Both the position numbers and the translations under genes were made by a program. A stretch of 15,457 nucleotides of DNA from Thioploca sp. GTDB taxonomy: Bacteria; Pseudomonadota; Gammaproteobacteria; Beggiatoales; Beggiatoaceae. Of the stretch, positions 6,505-13,176 are shown in pieces; within the stretch, counting starts at the first letter, position 1; each line of letters opens with the position of its first letter. Under the pieces are notes generated by a model that ran no database searches, was not told where the DNA came from, and saw only the letters and a list, made by a program, of their open reading frames with translations. The stretch lies in contig DRQV01000208.1 in the NCBI GenBank assembly GCA_011371325.1, positions 1-15,457 of the forward strand, given 5' to 3'.

Positions 6505-7857
6505 TTAACCCAGATTATCTAAAGCATCTATTAAACGCCATACTGGTATTATTTCAATATTGGGTAATTTTTCTTTGGGAGCATTGGCTCTGGGAATTAT
6601 AGCCCGTTTGAAACCATGTTTATCAGCTTCACGTAGACGTTCTAAACCATTAGGTACAGGCCGTATTTCCCCACCCAATCCAATCTCACCAAAAACTACT
6701 AAATCTCTAGCTAAAATAAGATCGTTCATACTAGATAATATTGCGATTAAGATAGCTAAATCAGCTCCAGTATCACTAATTCTAACTCCACCAACCACGT
6801 TAATAAATACATCCATATTATAGGTTGCTAAATGTCCATGTCGGTGCAACACAGCCAATAATACAGCCAATCGATTTTGATCAAGCCCTAATGCGACTCG
6901 ACGTGGATTTGGAGCTGGAGATTCATCTACTAAAGCTTGTACTTCTACTAGTAATGGGCGAGTTCCTTCATGAGAAATCATAATAATACTACCTGGCACA
7001 TTTTCTTGTTCATTGGATAAAAAGATTGCGGAAGGATTGCTAACTTCACGTAATCCCTTATCAGTCATGGCGAATACCCCTAATTCATTGACTGCTCCAA
7101 ATCTATTTTTAATAGCTCGTATAATCCGAAATCGAGTGCCACTATCACCTTCAAAATATAACACAGTATCAACCATATGTTCTAAAATTCTTGGGCCAGC
7201 TAATGCCCCTTCTTTGGTTACATGACCTACCAAAAAAATTGCTGTGCCAGTTTGTTTAGCAAAACGTACTAATAAAGCAGCACTTTCTCGTACTTGTGAT
7301 ACTGAACCTTGGGCTGACTGTAATAATTCTGTGTGCATGGTTTGAATTGAGTCAATTACCATTATTTTTGGTTGTTCAACTTGGGCTGTATTTAAAATTA
7401 TTTCGATATTAGTTTCGGTTAACAAATTTAAATTTTTTACATCTAACCCCAAACGTTTAGCTCGTAAACTAACTTGTTGTGGAGATTCCTCACCAGTAAC
7501 ATACAAAGGTGAATAATTTTTATTAAGTTTGGATAAAGTTTGTAAAAGTAAAGTCGATTTACCAATACCTGGGTCACCACCTATTAAAATCACTGAACCT
7601 GCAACTAATCCACCACCCAAAACACGATCTAATTCAGCTAAATTAGTTGATATACGAATCTCTTCTGATACATCTATTGAACTTAATAAACATGTATCAG
7701 CCTTGCTACCGCTATAGTTTTTTTTATATTTATTAGTAATCCCTTCTATAATAGTTTCTTCTAAAGTGTTCCATTCTCCACAGATGGGACATTTTCCAGC
7801 AAATTTTGGAGCATTAGCACCACATTTTTTGCAAGTATAAAAAGTTTTCTTAGGCAT
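6505..7857 (-). CDS. radA: DNA repair protein RadA (Sms)
   Basis: A 450-residue RecA-like ATPase that helps process recombination intermediates and drives branch migration. Domains in order: an N-terminal zinc finger with Cys9, Cys12, Cys23 and Cys26 (CKKCG, CPICGEWNT); a RecA-like core with Walker A GGDPGIGKST (93-102) and Walker B IMVIDS (165-170); the RadA-specific KNRFG motif (250-254); and a C-terminal Lon-protease-like domain from about 275 onward (VEVQALVDES, then NVVGGVRISDTGADLAIL, then FGEIGLGGEIRPV) without protease activity in this family. All signature residues are present and length is typical. The ATG at 7855-7857 begins MPKKTF, directly ahead of the zinc finger, which fixes the start; the region before it has no evident Shine-Dalgarno. 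It is flanked by 69 bases containing a terminator on one side and 347 non-coding bases on the other, so it is probably monocistronic. Confidence 0.98.
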   Translation of the reverse strand: MPKKTFYTCKKCGANAPKFAGKCPICGEWNTLEETIIEGITNKYKKNYSGSKADTCLLSSIDVSEEIRISTNLAELDRVLGGGLVAGSVILIGGDPGIGKSTLLLQTLSKLNKNYSPLYVTGEESPQQVSLRAKRLGLDVKNLNLLTETNIEIILNTAQVEQPKIMVIDSIQTMHTELLQSAQGSVSQVRESAALLVRFAKQTGTAIFLVGHVTKEGALAGPRILEHMVDTVLYFEGDSGTRFRIIRAIKNRFGAVNELGVFAMTDKGLREVSNPSAIFLSNEQENVPGSIIMISHEGTRPLLVEVQALVDESPAPNPRRVALGLDQNRLAVLLAVLHRHGHLATYNMDVFINVVGGVRISDTGADLAILIAILSSMNDLILARDLVVFGEIGLGGEIRPVPNGLERLREADKHGFKRAIIPRANAPKEKLPNIEIIPVWRLIDALDNLG

Positions 7858-8204
7858 AATTTTTTGGCAAATGTTGAACGAGATACTTGAGCGAAATATT
7901 TATTATATTCATATTGACTAATTTGTGTGTTAAACCTGTTTTGATACGATTATTTCTTCTCGTAAGTCAGTATACTTTTGTCAGATATTTTCTATTAAAT
8001 TCAACTTAATATATTATATCACCTTTTATATATTACTAAGAAAATAAAAAAATTGCTTTAAATTGAAGATATTTTATATATGTATCCTTGGGGGACAGCT
8101 TACTGTTCAAAGACTTTAAAAATGGTTTATTTTTTGCTTAATTCAGTACCACCTTACTTAAACAATTGGCATAATTAAATTTACCTAATAGTAGGATTAA
8201 TAAA
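7858..8204. other. 347-base intergenic region between divergent radA and the signalling cluster
   Basis: No gene is visible. The sequence is extremely AT-rich except for a small G-rich island at about 8086-8108. There GGACAG (8093-8098) and CTGTTC (8103-8108) can form a six-pair hairpin (one G-U) with a CTTA loop, some 100 bases before the ATG at 8205. A TATAAT on the minus strand (7903-7908) is a possible radA -10, without a good -35. AGGA at 8193-8196 is the ribosome-binding site of the 8205 gene. CATAAT (8170-8175) is a weak candidate -10 for the cluster. Confidence 0.6.
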
Positions 8205-8705
8205 ATGACTGAATTCCCCATAAATATTGCTAAATATATAAATTCTATTAAAGAATCTGATATAGTAGCCTGTTTGCATATTGATGAATATGATACTCTA
8301 GTCAGTTGGGAAGGAAACCTAGTTTATTTAGGAATATCAGATTTGACAATAAACCAATCTATTACTAGTCAATTAGGTTTTTTAGAAGGGATGTTACCAG
8401 CTATTGATACTATCGTATTACGATTTGTAAGTTTTGCCGAAGGATATTATACTCATGTACATATTGTATCTTGCGATAATAATACTTATGTATTATTGTT
8501 TGATGCAACTTTTGAATATAAACAACAGCAAAAAATGCAACAACAAATTAATGACCTTAAACTATTGACTTTATATAAAGATCAACTATTAAGAGCTTTA
8601 GAAGAAAAAAATATCAATATTAAACAGGTTCATAAGTTTAAAAATCAGTTTATAATTAAAAAATTACAGTCTTTAGCGACTGCGTGTAAGAAAAAATTTT
8701 ATTAA
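8205..8705 (+). CDS. Stand-alone PAS-like sensor protein with coiled coil, paralogous to the N-terminus of the downstream kinase
   Basis: A 166-residue cytosolic protein with no named family that I can assign. Residues about 15-105 form a PAS-like alpha/beta domain: CLHIDEYDTLVSWEGN, FLEGMLP, THVHIV, YVLLFDAT. Residues about 106-140 form a Gln-rich coiled coil (KQQQKMQQQINDLKLLTLYK). The whole protein aligns with the first ~165 residues of the kinase at 9306, which has LHVD, FLDGF, NVHIV, YVLLFDVT and QQKMQQQVNELSILT. Where the kinase has NFIATLSHEL, this protein has QFIIKKLQSL and then a short basic tail and stop, so the phospho-accepting histidine and all catalytic domains are missing. It could be a duplicated, truncated sensor, a partner that mixes into kinase dimers, or an adaptor for the adjacent GTPase. 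Start ATG at 8205 follows AGGA; the GTPase gene begins 35 bases after the stop. Confidence 0.82.
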   Translation: MTEFPINIAKYINSIKESDIVACLHIDEYDTLVSWEGNLVYLGISDLTINQSITSQLGFLEGMLPAIDTIVLRFVSFAEGYYTHVHIVSCDNNTYVLLFDATFEYKQQQKMQQQINDLKLLTLYKDQLLRALEEKNINIKQVHKFKNQFIIKKLQSLATACKKKFY

Positions 8706-8740
8706 AAACTTTCTTAAAGAAGTATTAAGGAGAGAAGCTT

Positions 8741-9241
8741 GTGGCAATACTACAGAAAAAAATTTGTATGATTGGTGATTTTTCGGTTGGTAAAACTAGT
8801 TTAGTTGCTAAATTTGTACGGCAAACTTTTTCTGATAAATATTTAACAACAGTTGGTGTTAAAATAGATACAAAATTATTAAAATTACCAGATGGTAATC
8901 AAGTAAAATTTATTTTATGGGATATTGCAGGTAGTGATTCTTTAACAACAACAACAGCATCTTATTTACGTGGTGCTGCTGGATTTTTATTGGTAGTAGA
9001 TGGAACTCGTCTTCCAACTTGGAACAGTGCTTTAAATTTGCGACTGGCAGTTGAAAAACAAATTGGCAGTAAACCTTTTATTATATTATTAAACAAAGCT
9101 GATTTGCAAGAACAGTGGGAAATGAACGAGCAAGCAATAGAGGAAAAAACTAAACAAGGTTGGAAATTATTAACGACCAGTGCTAAAAATGGTATGAATG
9201 TGGAACAAGCATTTTTAGAATTAGCATTACTTATGACTTGA
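8741..9241 (+). CDS. Rab/Ras-like small GTPase
   Basis: A 166-residue single-domain small GTPase of the Ras superfamily. Motifs in order: P-loop GDFSVGKTS (12-20), switch I TTVGVKID with Thr37 as the Mg-contacting threonine, G3 WDIAGSD (60-66), G4 NKAD (118-121) and G5 TSAKNG (146-151). In the G3 motif the Ras Gln61 position is Ser65 rather than glutamine, and the P-loop has Phe14 and Ser15 where Ras has Gly12 and Gly13, so hydrolysis must rely on another residue or on a partner. There is no C-terminal cysteine or membrane anchor; the protein should be cytosolic. The GTG start at 8741 is supported by AAGGAG (8727-8732), eight bases upstream. It lies between the stand-alone sensor and the hybrid kinase on the same strand, suggesting a role in controlling that signalling unit. 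It resembles prokaryotic Rab-like GTPases more than MglA, which normally pairs with MglB, absent here. Confidence 0.93.
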   Translation: MAILQKKICMIGDFSVGKTSLVAKFVRQTFSDKYLTTVGVKIDTKLLKLPDGNQVKFILWDIAGSDSLTTTTASYLRGAAGFLLVVDGTRLPTWNSALNLRLAVEKQIGSKPFIILLNKADLQEQWEMNEQAIEEKTKQGWKLLTTSAKNGMNVEQAFLELALLMT

Positions 9242-9305
9242 AAATTATGTTTTATTAGTCCTAATTAATTTATAATTAAGCACTAAAAATTTGGAGATAA
9301 AATAA

Positions 9306-10829
9306 ATGGCTAATATACCTGCAAGTGTCGTTAGATATATTCAATCAATGTGGATGGCGGAAATGATTTTAACTTATCTGCATGTTGATATACAAGGTCG
9401 TTTAATTGATTGGGGCGGTTATCCACAACATTATGGTTTGATAGATTTAACTAAAGATAAATTAGTAGTTGAACAAGTAAATTTTTTGGATGGTTTTTTA
9501 GATATTACTCATACTGAAGTGTTGCAATATTTAAATATAGGAGGTAGCCGATATATAAATGTACATATAGTGCCTTTAGATGGTAGTATTTATGTTTTAT
9601 TATTTGATGTAACTGATGAGCATAATAAGCAACAAAAGATGCAACAACAAGTAAATGAGTTAAGTATTTTAACTTATAGACAAAGCCAATTATTACAAGA
9701 ATTAGAAACTACTAGAAAAAAATTATCAGAAGAAAAAAAACAGCTCGAACAAGCGATTAAATTAAAAAGTAATTTCATTGCCACATTATCACATGAGTTG
9801 CGTACCCCATTGACCTCGATTATGGGTTATACTAAACTGTTAGATGATGCTAAACAAGCTAACGATTATGAAACTAAATATTTAGATAGTGTTAAAAGAA
9901 ATGCTAATCATTTATTATCTTTAATTGATAATGTACTTGATCAAACAAAATTAGAAATTGGCCAGATAAAATTACATTCTAACAATTGTAATGTAAAACA
10001 ATTATTAGCGGATTTAAAATCTTTATTCTTACCAATTGCTCAAGAGAAAAATTTATTATTTGATATTAAAATCTCTAATAATCTACCAACCCAATTAATT
10101 ATTGATGAATTACGCTTTCGGCAAGTATTAATAAATTTAATAACTAATGGAATAAAGTTTACTGATAAAGGTTTTGTAGAAGTAGAAATCGCTTGGCAAA
10201 ATGGTAGATTAGATTTTACTGTAACAGATAGTGGGCCTGGTATTTCTTCTGAATCTCAACAGAAAATTTTTACTGCTTTTCATCGTGAAAGTACAGCTAA
10301 AACTTTGCCTGGTGCTGGTTTAGGATTGGCTATTAGTTATCATTTAGTAGAATTAATGGGTGGGCAACTTTCTGTGGAATCATCTCCTCAGTTTGGGTCT
10401 AATTTTACTGGTTTTATATCAGCAAATTCAGTACAATTTCCTAATAATAATGTTAATAGTATAAGTCACACAAATATCAAAGTATTATTGGTTGATGACA
10501 GTATTGATTTACGTAGTTTAATTGAATTATATTTAGAAAATTATGGTTATGCAGTTATAACTGCAAGCGATGGACAAGAAGCAGTTAAATTAGCCTTACA
10601 AACAAAACCAGATATAATATTAATGGATATGCAAATGCCGGTACTTGATGGTTATAATGCAGTACAACAATTACGAGCTAAAAAATTTACTAAACCAATT
10701 ATTGCTTTATCTGGTTCTAATATAGAACATGATCGTAAATACGCATTTGAAGTAGGTTGTAATGAATATATGACTAAACCGGTTGATCCAGAAAACTTAT
10801 TAAATACAATCTCTAAGATTATTCAGTAA
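9306..10829 (+). CDS. Hybrid sensor histidine kinase (PAS-like sensor, HisKA, HATPase, receiver)
   Basis: A 507-residue cytosolic kinase with no transmembrane segment, so it senses an internal signal. Residues about 15-105 are the PAS-like domain shared with the 8205 protein; 106-155 are a coiled coil; the H-box is FIATLSHELRTPLTS with His163. The HATPase domain has N-box Asn281 (NLITNGIKFT, with Gly where Ala is common), G1 DSGPGI (308-313) and G2 GAGLGL (336-341). A C-terminal receiver follows (about 391-507) with Asp397/398, phosphoacceptor Asp441 in LMDMQMP, Ser469 at the Thr/Ser switch position and Lys491 in MTKP. It should autophosphorylate on His163 and pass the phosphate to Asp441; no Hpt domain is encoded nearby to carry it further. 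Start ATG follows GGAG (9293-9296). A TATAAT at 9271-9276 in the 64-base gap after the GTPase may give an extra start site. Confidence 0.95.
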   Translation: MANIPASVVRYIQSMWMAEMILTYLHVDIQGRLIDWGGYPQHYGLIDLTKDKLVVEQVNFLDGFLDITHTEVLQYLNIGGSRYINVHIVPLDGSIYVLLFDVTDEHNKQQKMQQQVNELSILTYRQSQLLQELETTRKKLSEEKKQLEQAIKLKSNFIATLSHELRTPLTSIMGYTKLLDDAKQANDYETKYLDSVKRNANHLLSLIDNVLDQTKLEIGQIKLHSNNCNVKQLLADLKSLFLPIAQEKNLLFDIKISNNLPTQLIIDELRFRQVLINLITNGIKFTDKGFVEVEIAWQNGRLDFTVTDSGPGISSESQQKIFTAFHRESTAKTLPGAGLGLAISYHLVELMGGQLSVESSPQFGSNFTGFISANSVQFPNNNVNSISHTNIKVLLVDDSIDLRSLIELYLENYGYAVITASDGQEAVKLALQTKPDIILMDMQMPVLDGYNAVQQLRAKKFTKPIIALSGSNIEHDRKYAFEVGCNEYMTKPVDPENLLNTISKIIQ

Positions 10830-10923
10830 TATTTACTCACATTGAAGAATTAATTCTAGGCACTGGTGAGGAAGATTATAACTCCCAATATCCTCAAATA
10901 TATAAGCTAATCAAAAGGGCATT

Positions 10924-12003
10924 ATGAGACCACGTAGCAAAATCTTGATCATCGATGACGAACGAAGTCAGCGTATAAAGCTAGAGTCCATGCTGAAGCA
11001 AGAAAATTATGATATGACATTATTGGCTGATGGTAGGGAAATATTTGCAGAATTGGCTAGAACTATGCCAGATTTAATTATTCTAGACTTAATGATGCCA
11101 GGAATGGATGGTTTTGAAATTTGTCGTCGTATTAAAGCAGATGCTAAATTTCAAAATATTCCAATAATTTTAGTTACTGTTTTAGATACCAAAAAAGCCT
11201 TACCTCAAGGAATTGATGCTGGTGCAGATGATTTTTTACAAAAACCAGTTGCACCATTGGAATTAAGAGCCAGAGTACGTTCCATGTTACGCATAAAAAA
11301 ACAATATGATGAGTTGCAAGCTATATTACAAATGCGTGAAGAATTATCTAATATGATTGTGCATGATATGTCTAGCCCAATTATTTCCGTATTACTACAT
11401 GCAACCTTAATGGAAGAAAAAACTAAAGATGCCGACTTAAAAAAGCATTTAGAAATGATCCGCTTATCAGCTGAACGACTTGATTCTTTCGTCAATGATA
11501 TGCTGATGTTAGCAAAGATGGAAGAAAGTAAATTACGCTTGAATCCTACTGAGGTTAATGTTAATCAGATAATTTTAGAGGCAGAAAAACATTTTAGCAT
11601 AATTGCTCATTCTAAAGGGATTGAACTTAAACTGATATTACCAAATCCATCATTCACCATGCAGTTAGATAGGAATTTATTTTGGCGAGTAATTGGTAAT
11701 TTATTAGCTAATGCCTTACAATATTCACCCAGCGGTAGTGTAGTTACATTAAACTTAGATAATAAATATGTTGACAACAAGCCACATTTGTATATGCAAG
11801 TTATAGATGAAGGTAATGGAATTCCAGAAGAATATAGAAACCGAATTTTTGAAAAGTTTGAAGTAGTTGATTTAAAAAAACAAGGTATAGTACAAGTAGG
11901 ACTTGGATTAACCTTTTGTAAAATGGCTGTTGATGCCCACGGTGGTGTAATTTCAGTTAAACCTAACAGTCCACAAGGTTCAATTTTTATAGTGGATATT
12001 TAG
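10924..12003 (+). CDS. Receiver-first histidine kinase (REC-HisKA-HATPase)
   Basis: A 359-residue soluble protein with a reversed hybrid layout. Residues 5-122 are a receiver with Asp11/Asp12, phosphoacceptor Asp55 (IILDLMMPG), Thr85 and Lys107 (LQKP). A short helix leads to a dimerisation domain whose H-box is IVHDMSSPI with His147, the HD-x-x-x-P variant rather than HE-x-x-T-P. The ATPase domain carries Asn263 (LLANALQYSP), G1 DEGNGI (295-300) and G2 GLGLT (326-330). Phosphorylation of the receiver probably controls the kinase in the same chain; the partner receiving phosphate from His147 is not identifiable. It follows the hybrid kinase by 94 bases on the same strand, with AAAGGG (10914-10919) just before the ATG. 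That gap contains a perfect palindrome AGAATTAATTCT (10846-10857) and an inverted repeat TGAGGA/TCCTCA (10867-10896). The gene ends three bases short of the convergent tRNA-Gln gene. Confidence 0.93.
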   Translation: MRPRSKILIIDDERSQRIKLESMLKQENYDMTLLADGREIFAELARTMPDLIILDLMMPGMDGFEICRRIKADAKFQNIPIILVTVLDTKKALPQGIDAGADDFLQKPVAPLELRARVRSMLRIKKQYDELQAILQMREELSNMIVHDMSSPIISVLLHATLMEEKTKDADLKKHLEMIRLSAERLDSFVNDMLMLAKMEESKLRLNPTEVNVNQIILEAEKHFSIIAHSKGIELKLILPNPSFTMQLDRNLFWRVIGNLLANALQYSPSGSVVTLNLDNKYVDNKPHLYMQVIDEGNGIPEEYRNRIFEKFEVVDLKKQGIVQVGLGLTFCKMAVDAHGGVISVKPNSPQGSIFIVDI

Positions 12004-12006
12004 AAT

Positions 12007-12080
12007 TGGCTGGGAGACCAGGATTCGAACCTGGGTTGATGGAGTCAGAGTCCATAGTCCTACCACTAAACGATCTCCCA
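12007..12080 (-). tRNA. tRNA-Gln (anticodon CUG), CCA encoded
   Basis: Read on the minus strand, the 74-base gene starts TGGGAGA and ends TCTCCCA-G-CCA, a perfect seven-pair acceptor stem with encoded CCA. The anticodon arm is ATGGA-CTCTGAC-TCCAT, giving anticodon CTG at plus coordinates 12046-12048, which reads CAG glutamine codons. The T arm is CCAGG-TTCGAAT-CCTGG. The U-rich D arm and T-arm consensus fit a normal elongator tRNA, and the TGGG 5' end resembles bacterial tRNA-Gln. It lies 40 bases downstream of rpsI on the same strand. Confidence 0.96.
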
Positions 12081-12088
12081 TACAACTT

Positions 12089-12105
12089 GACAGGTTTAAC
12101 CTGCC
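12089..12105 (-). other. Hairpin between rpsI and tRNA-Gln
   Basis: On the minus strand GGCAGGT-TAA-ACCTGTC forms a seven-pair stem (one G-U) with a three-base loop. No U run follows, so it is not a classical terminator. It may be a processing site separating the ribosomal-protein mRNA from the tRNA, or a weak terminator. Confidence 0.45.
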
Positions 12106-12120
12106 TAGTCTTAAAATAAC

Positions 12121-12510
12121 TTAACGTTTTGAGTATTGTGGCCGTTTACGAGCTTTGTGCAAACCAATTTTTTTGCGTTCAACTTTACGAGCATCACGAG
12201 TAACATATCCAGCCTTACGCAATGCAGTTCGGAAGCTTTCATCATATACCATTAAAGCTCTAGTTAACCCATGTCGAATCGCACCAGCTTGCCCGGTATT
12301 ACCACCTCCACATACTGTTACATAAATATCAAAAGTATCCTCTCTATCTACTGTTTTTAAAGGTTGGCGTACTACCATGCGAGCAGTTTCACGTCCAAAA
12401 TATTCATCTAGTGGGCGAGAGTTAACTATAATCTTACCTTCTCCGGCACGAAGAAAAACTCGGGCAGTAGAACTTTTACGTCGTCCAGTACCATAATATT
12501 GTTCTGTCAT
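12121..12510 (-). CDS. rpsI: 30S ribosomal protein S9
   Basis: A 129-residue ribosomal protein of the small-subunit head. It begins YYGTGRRKSSTARVFL, has the conserved ARMVVRQPL and GGGNTGQAGAIRHGL stretches, and ends in the basic tail KRPQYSKR, whose final lysine-arginine reaches the ribosomal P site. Length equals the common bacterial form. It starts four bases after the rplM stop, the usual L13-S9 arrangement, and so is probably translated by coupling; no Shine-Dalgarno is seen before its ATG. Confidence 0.99.
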   Translation of the reverse strand: MTEQYYGTGRRKSSTARVFLRAGEGKIIVNSRPLDEYFGRETARMVVRQPLKTVDREDTFDIYVTVCGGGNTGQAGAIRHGLTRALMVYDESFRTALRKAGYVTRDARKVERKKIGLHKARKRPQYSKR

Positions 12511-12514
12511 AAAA

Positions 12515-12949
12515 TTAAATTTTTAAAGTCAATGGAATTGGTTGTTGAGCTGTATGTTGATGTTCTGCACCAGCATAAACTTTTAGCTTACGGAACATAT
12601 CTCGACCTAAAGGTCCTTTGGGTAACATACGCTTAACAGCTAATTGAATAATTTTTTCAGGGGCTTTTACTTGTAATTTTTCAAAACTAATTTCTTTAAT
12701 ACCACCTGGATAACCACTATGATGGTAATACATTTTATCAGTTCTTTTACGTCCAGTTACTCGTATTTTTTCAGCATTAATTATAACTATATAATCACCA
12801 GTATCAACATGTGGTGTATATTCTGGTTTATGTTTACCACGCAAACGCTTGGCAACTTCACTAGCAAGCCGTCCTAAAACTAAGTTATTTGCATCAATGA
12901 CAAACCAGTCATGCTTTACAGTTTCAGGTTTAGCAACAAAAGTTTTCAT
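12515..12949 (-). CDS. rplM: 50S ribosomal protein L13
   Basis: A 144-residue early-assembly protein of the large subunit. Diagnostic stretches are WFVIDANNLVLGRLASEVAK, YTPHVDTGDYIVIINAEKI and the signature KRMLPKGPLGRDMFRKLKVY, followed by AGAEHQHTAQQP. Length is normal for the family. It is the first gene of the rplM-rpsI operon and is preceded by a consensus-like promoter and a leader of about 108 bases that can fold. In Escherichia coli the L13 leader is a site of feedback control by the ribosomal protein; a similar role here is an inference. Confidence 0.99.
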   Translation of the reverse strand: MKTFVAKPETVKHDWFVIDANNLVLGRLASEVAKRLRGKHKPEYTPHVDTGDYIVIINAEKIRVTGRKRTDKMYYHHSGYPGGIKEISFEKLQVKAPEKIIQLAVKRMLPKGPLGRDMFRKLKVYAGAEHQHTAQQPIPLTLKI

Positions 12950-13063
12950 TTACAACTGTTCCAAATAGAAATCTATTTAATATTAGTCCTGAATAGTGAT
13001 TATATGGTTACGCTACTTCTGACTATATATTATCACTGTTTCATACAGGATTACCAACAGGAT

Positions 13064-13092
13064 ATAATATAAACTAATCAATTAATTGTCAA
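13064..13092 (-). promoter_or_regulatory. Promoter of the rplM-rpsI operon
   Basis: On the minus strand a perfect -35 TTGACA (13087-13092), a 17-base spacer and -10 TATTAT (13064-13069), as expected for a highly expressed ribosomal-protein operon. The start would be near 13057, about 108 bases before the rplM ATG. The leader includes an imperfect inverted repeat, AGTGATTATAT (12995-13005) with ATATATTATCACT (13025-13037). Confidence 0.75.
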
Positions 13093-13110
13093 GTTTTATT
13101 TAATGACCGC

Positions 13111-13140
13111 TTGGTAATTTTCATGTTAAGTTTATATAAT
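13111..13140 (+). promoter_or_regulatory. Probable msbA promoter
   Basis: TTGGTA (13111-13116), an 18-base spacer and a perfect TATAAT (13135-13140). Transcription would start near 13147, thirty bases before the ATG at 13177. This promoter lies back to back with the rplM promoter, their -35 boxes 18 bases apart, and its position argues against the upstream in-frame starts at 13111 and 13123. Confidence 0.55.
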
Positions 13141-13176
13141 GCTATACTTTGCATTTCAGTAGAAAATGTCCAACTT

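Noticed and set aside
6560..7717. Open frames on the plus strand inside radA
   Set aside because: They mirror the well-conserved radA gene on the other strand and have no ribosome-binding sites or recognisable domains.
8165..8184. TTGGCAT followed by TTTAC, resembling a sigma-54 promoter before the 8205 gene
   Set aside because: The -24 GG is present, but the essential GC at the -12 position is replaced by TT, so the match is not credible.
13111..13176. Upstream in-frame starts (TTG 13111, ATG 13123) for msbA
   Set aside because: The extra residues do not fit the MsbA N-terminus, and a probable -10 box at 13135-13140 would lie inside the coding region.
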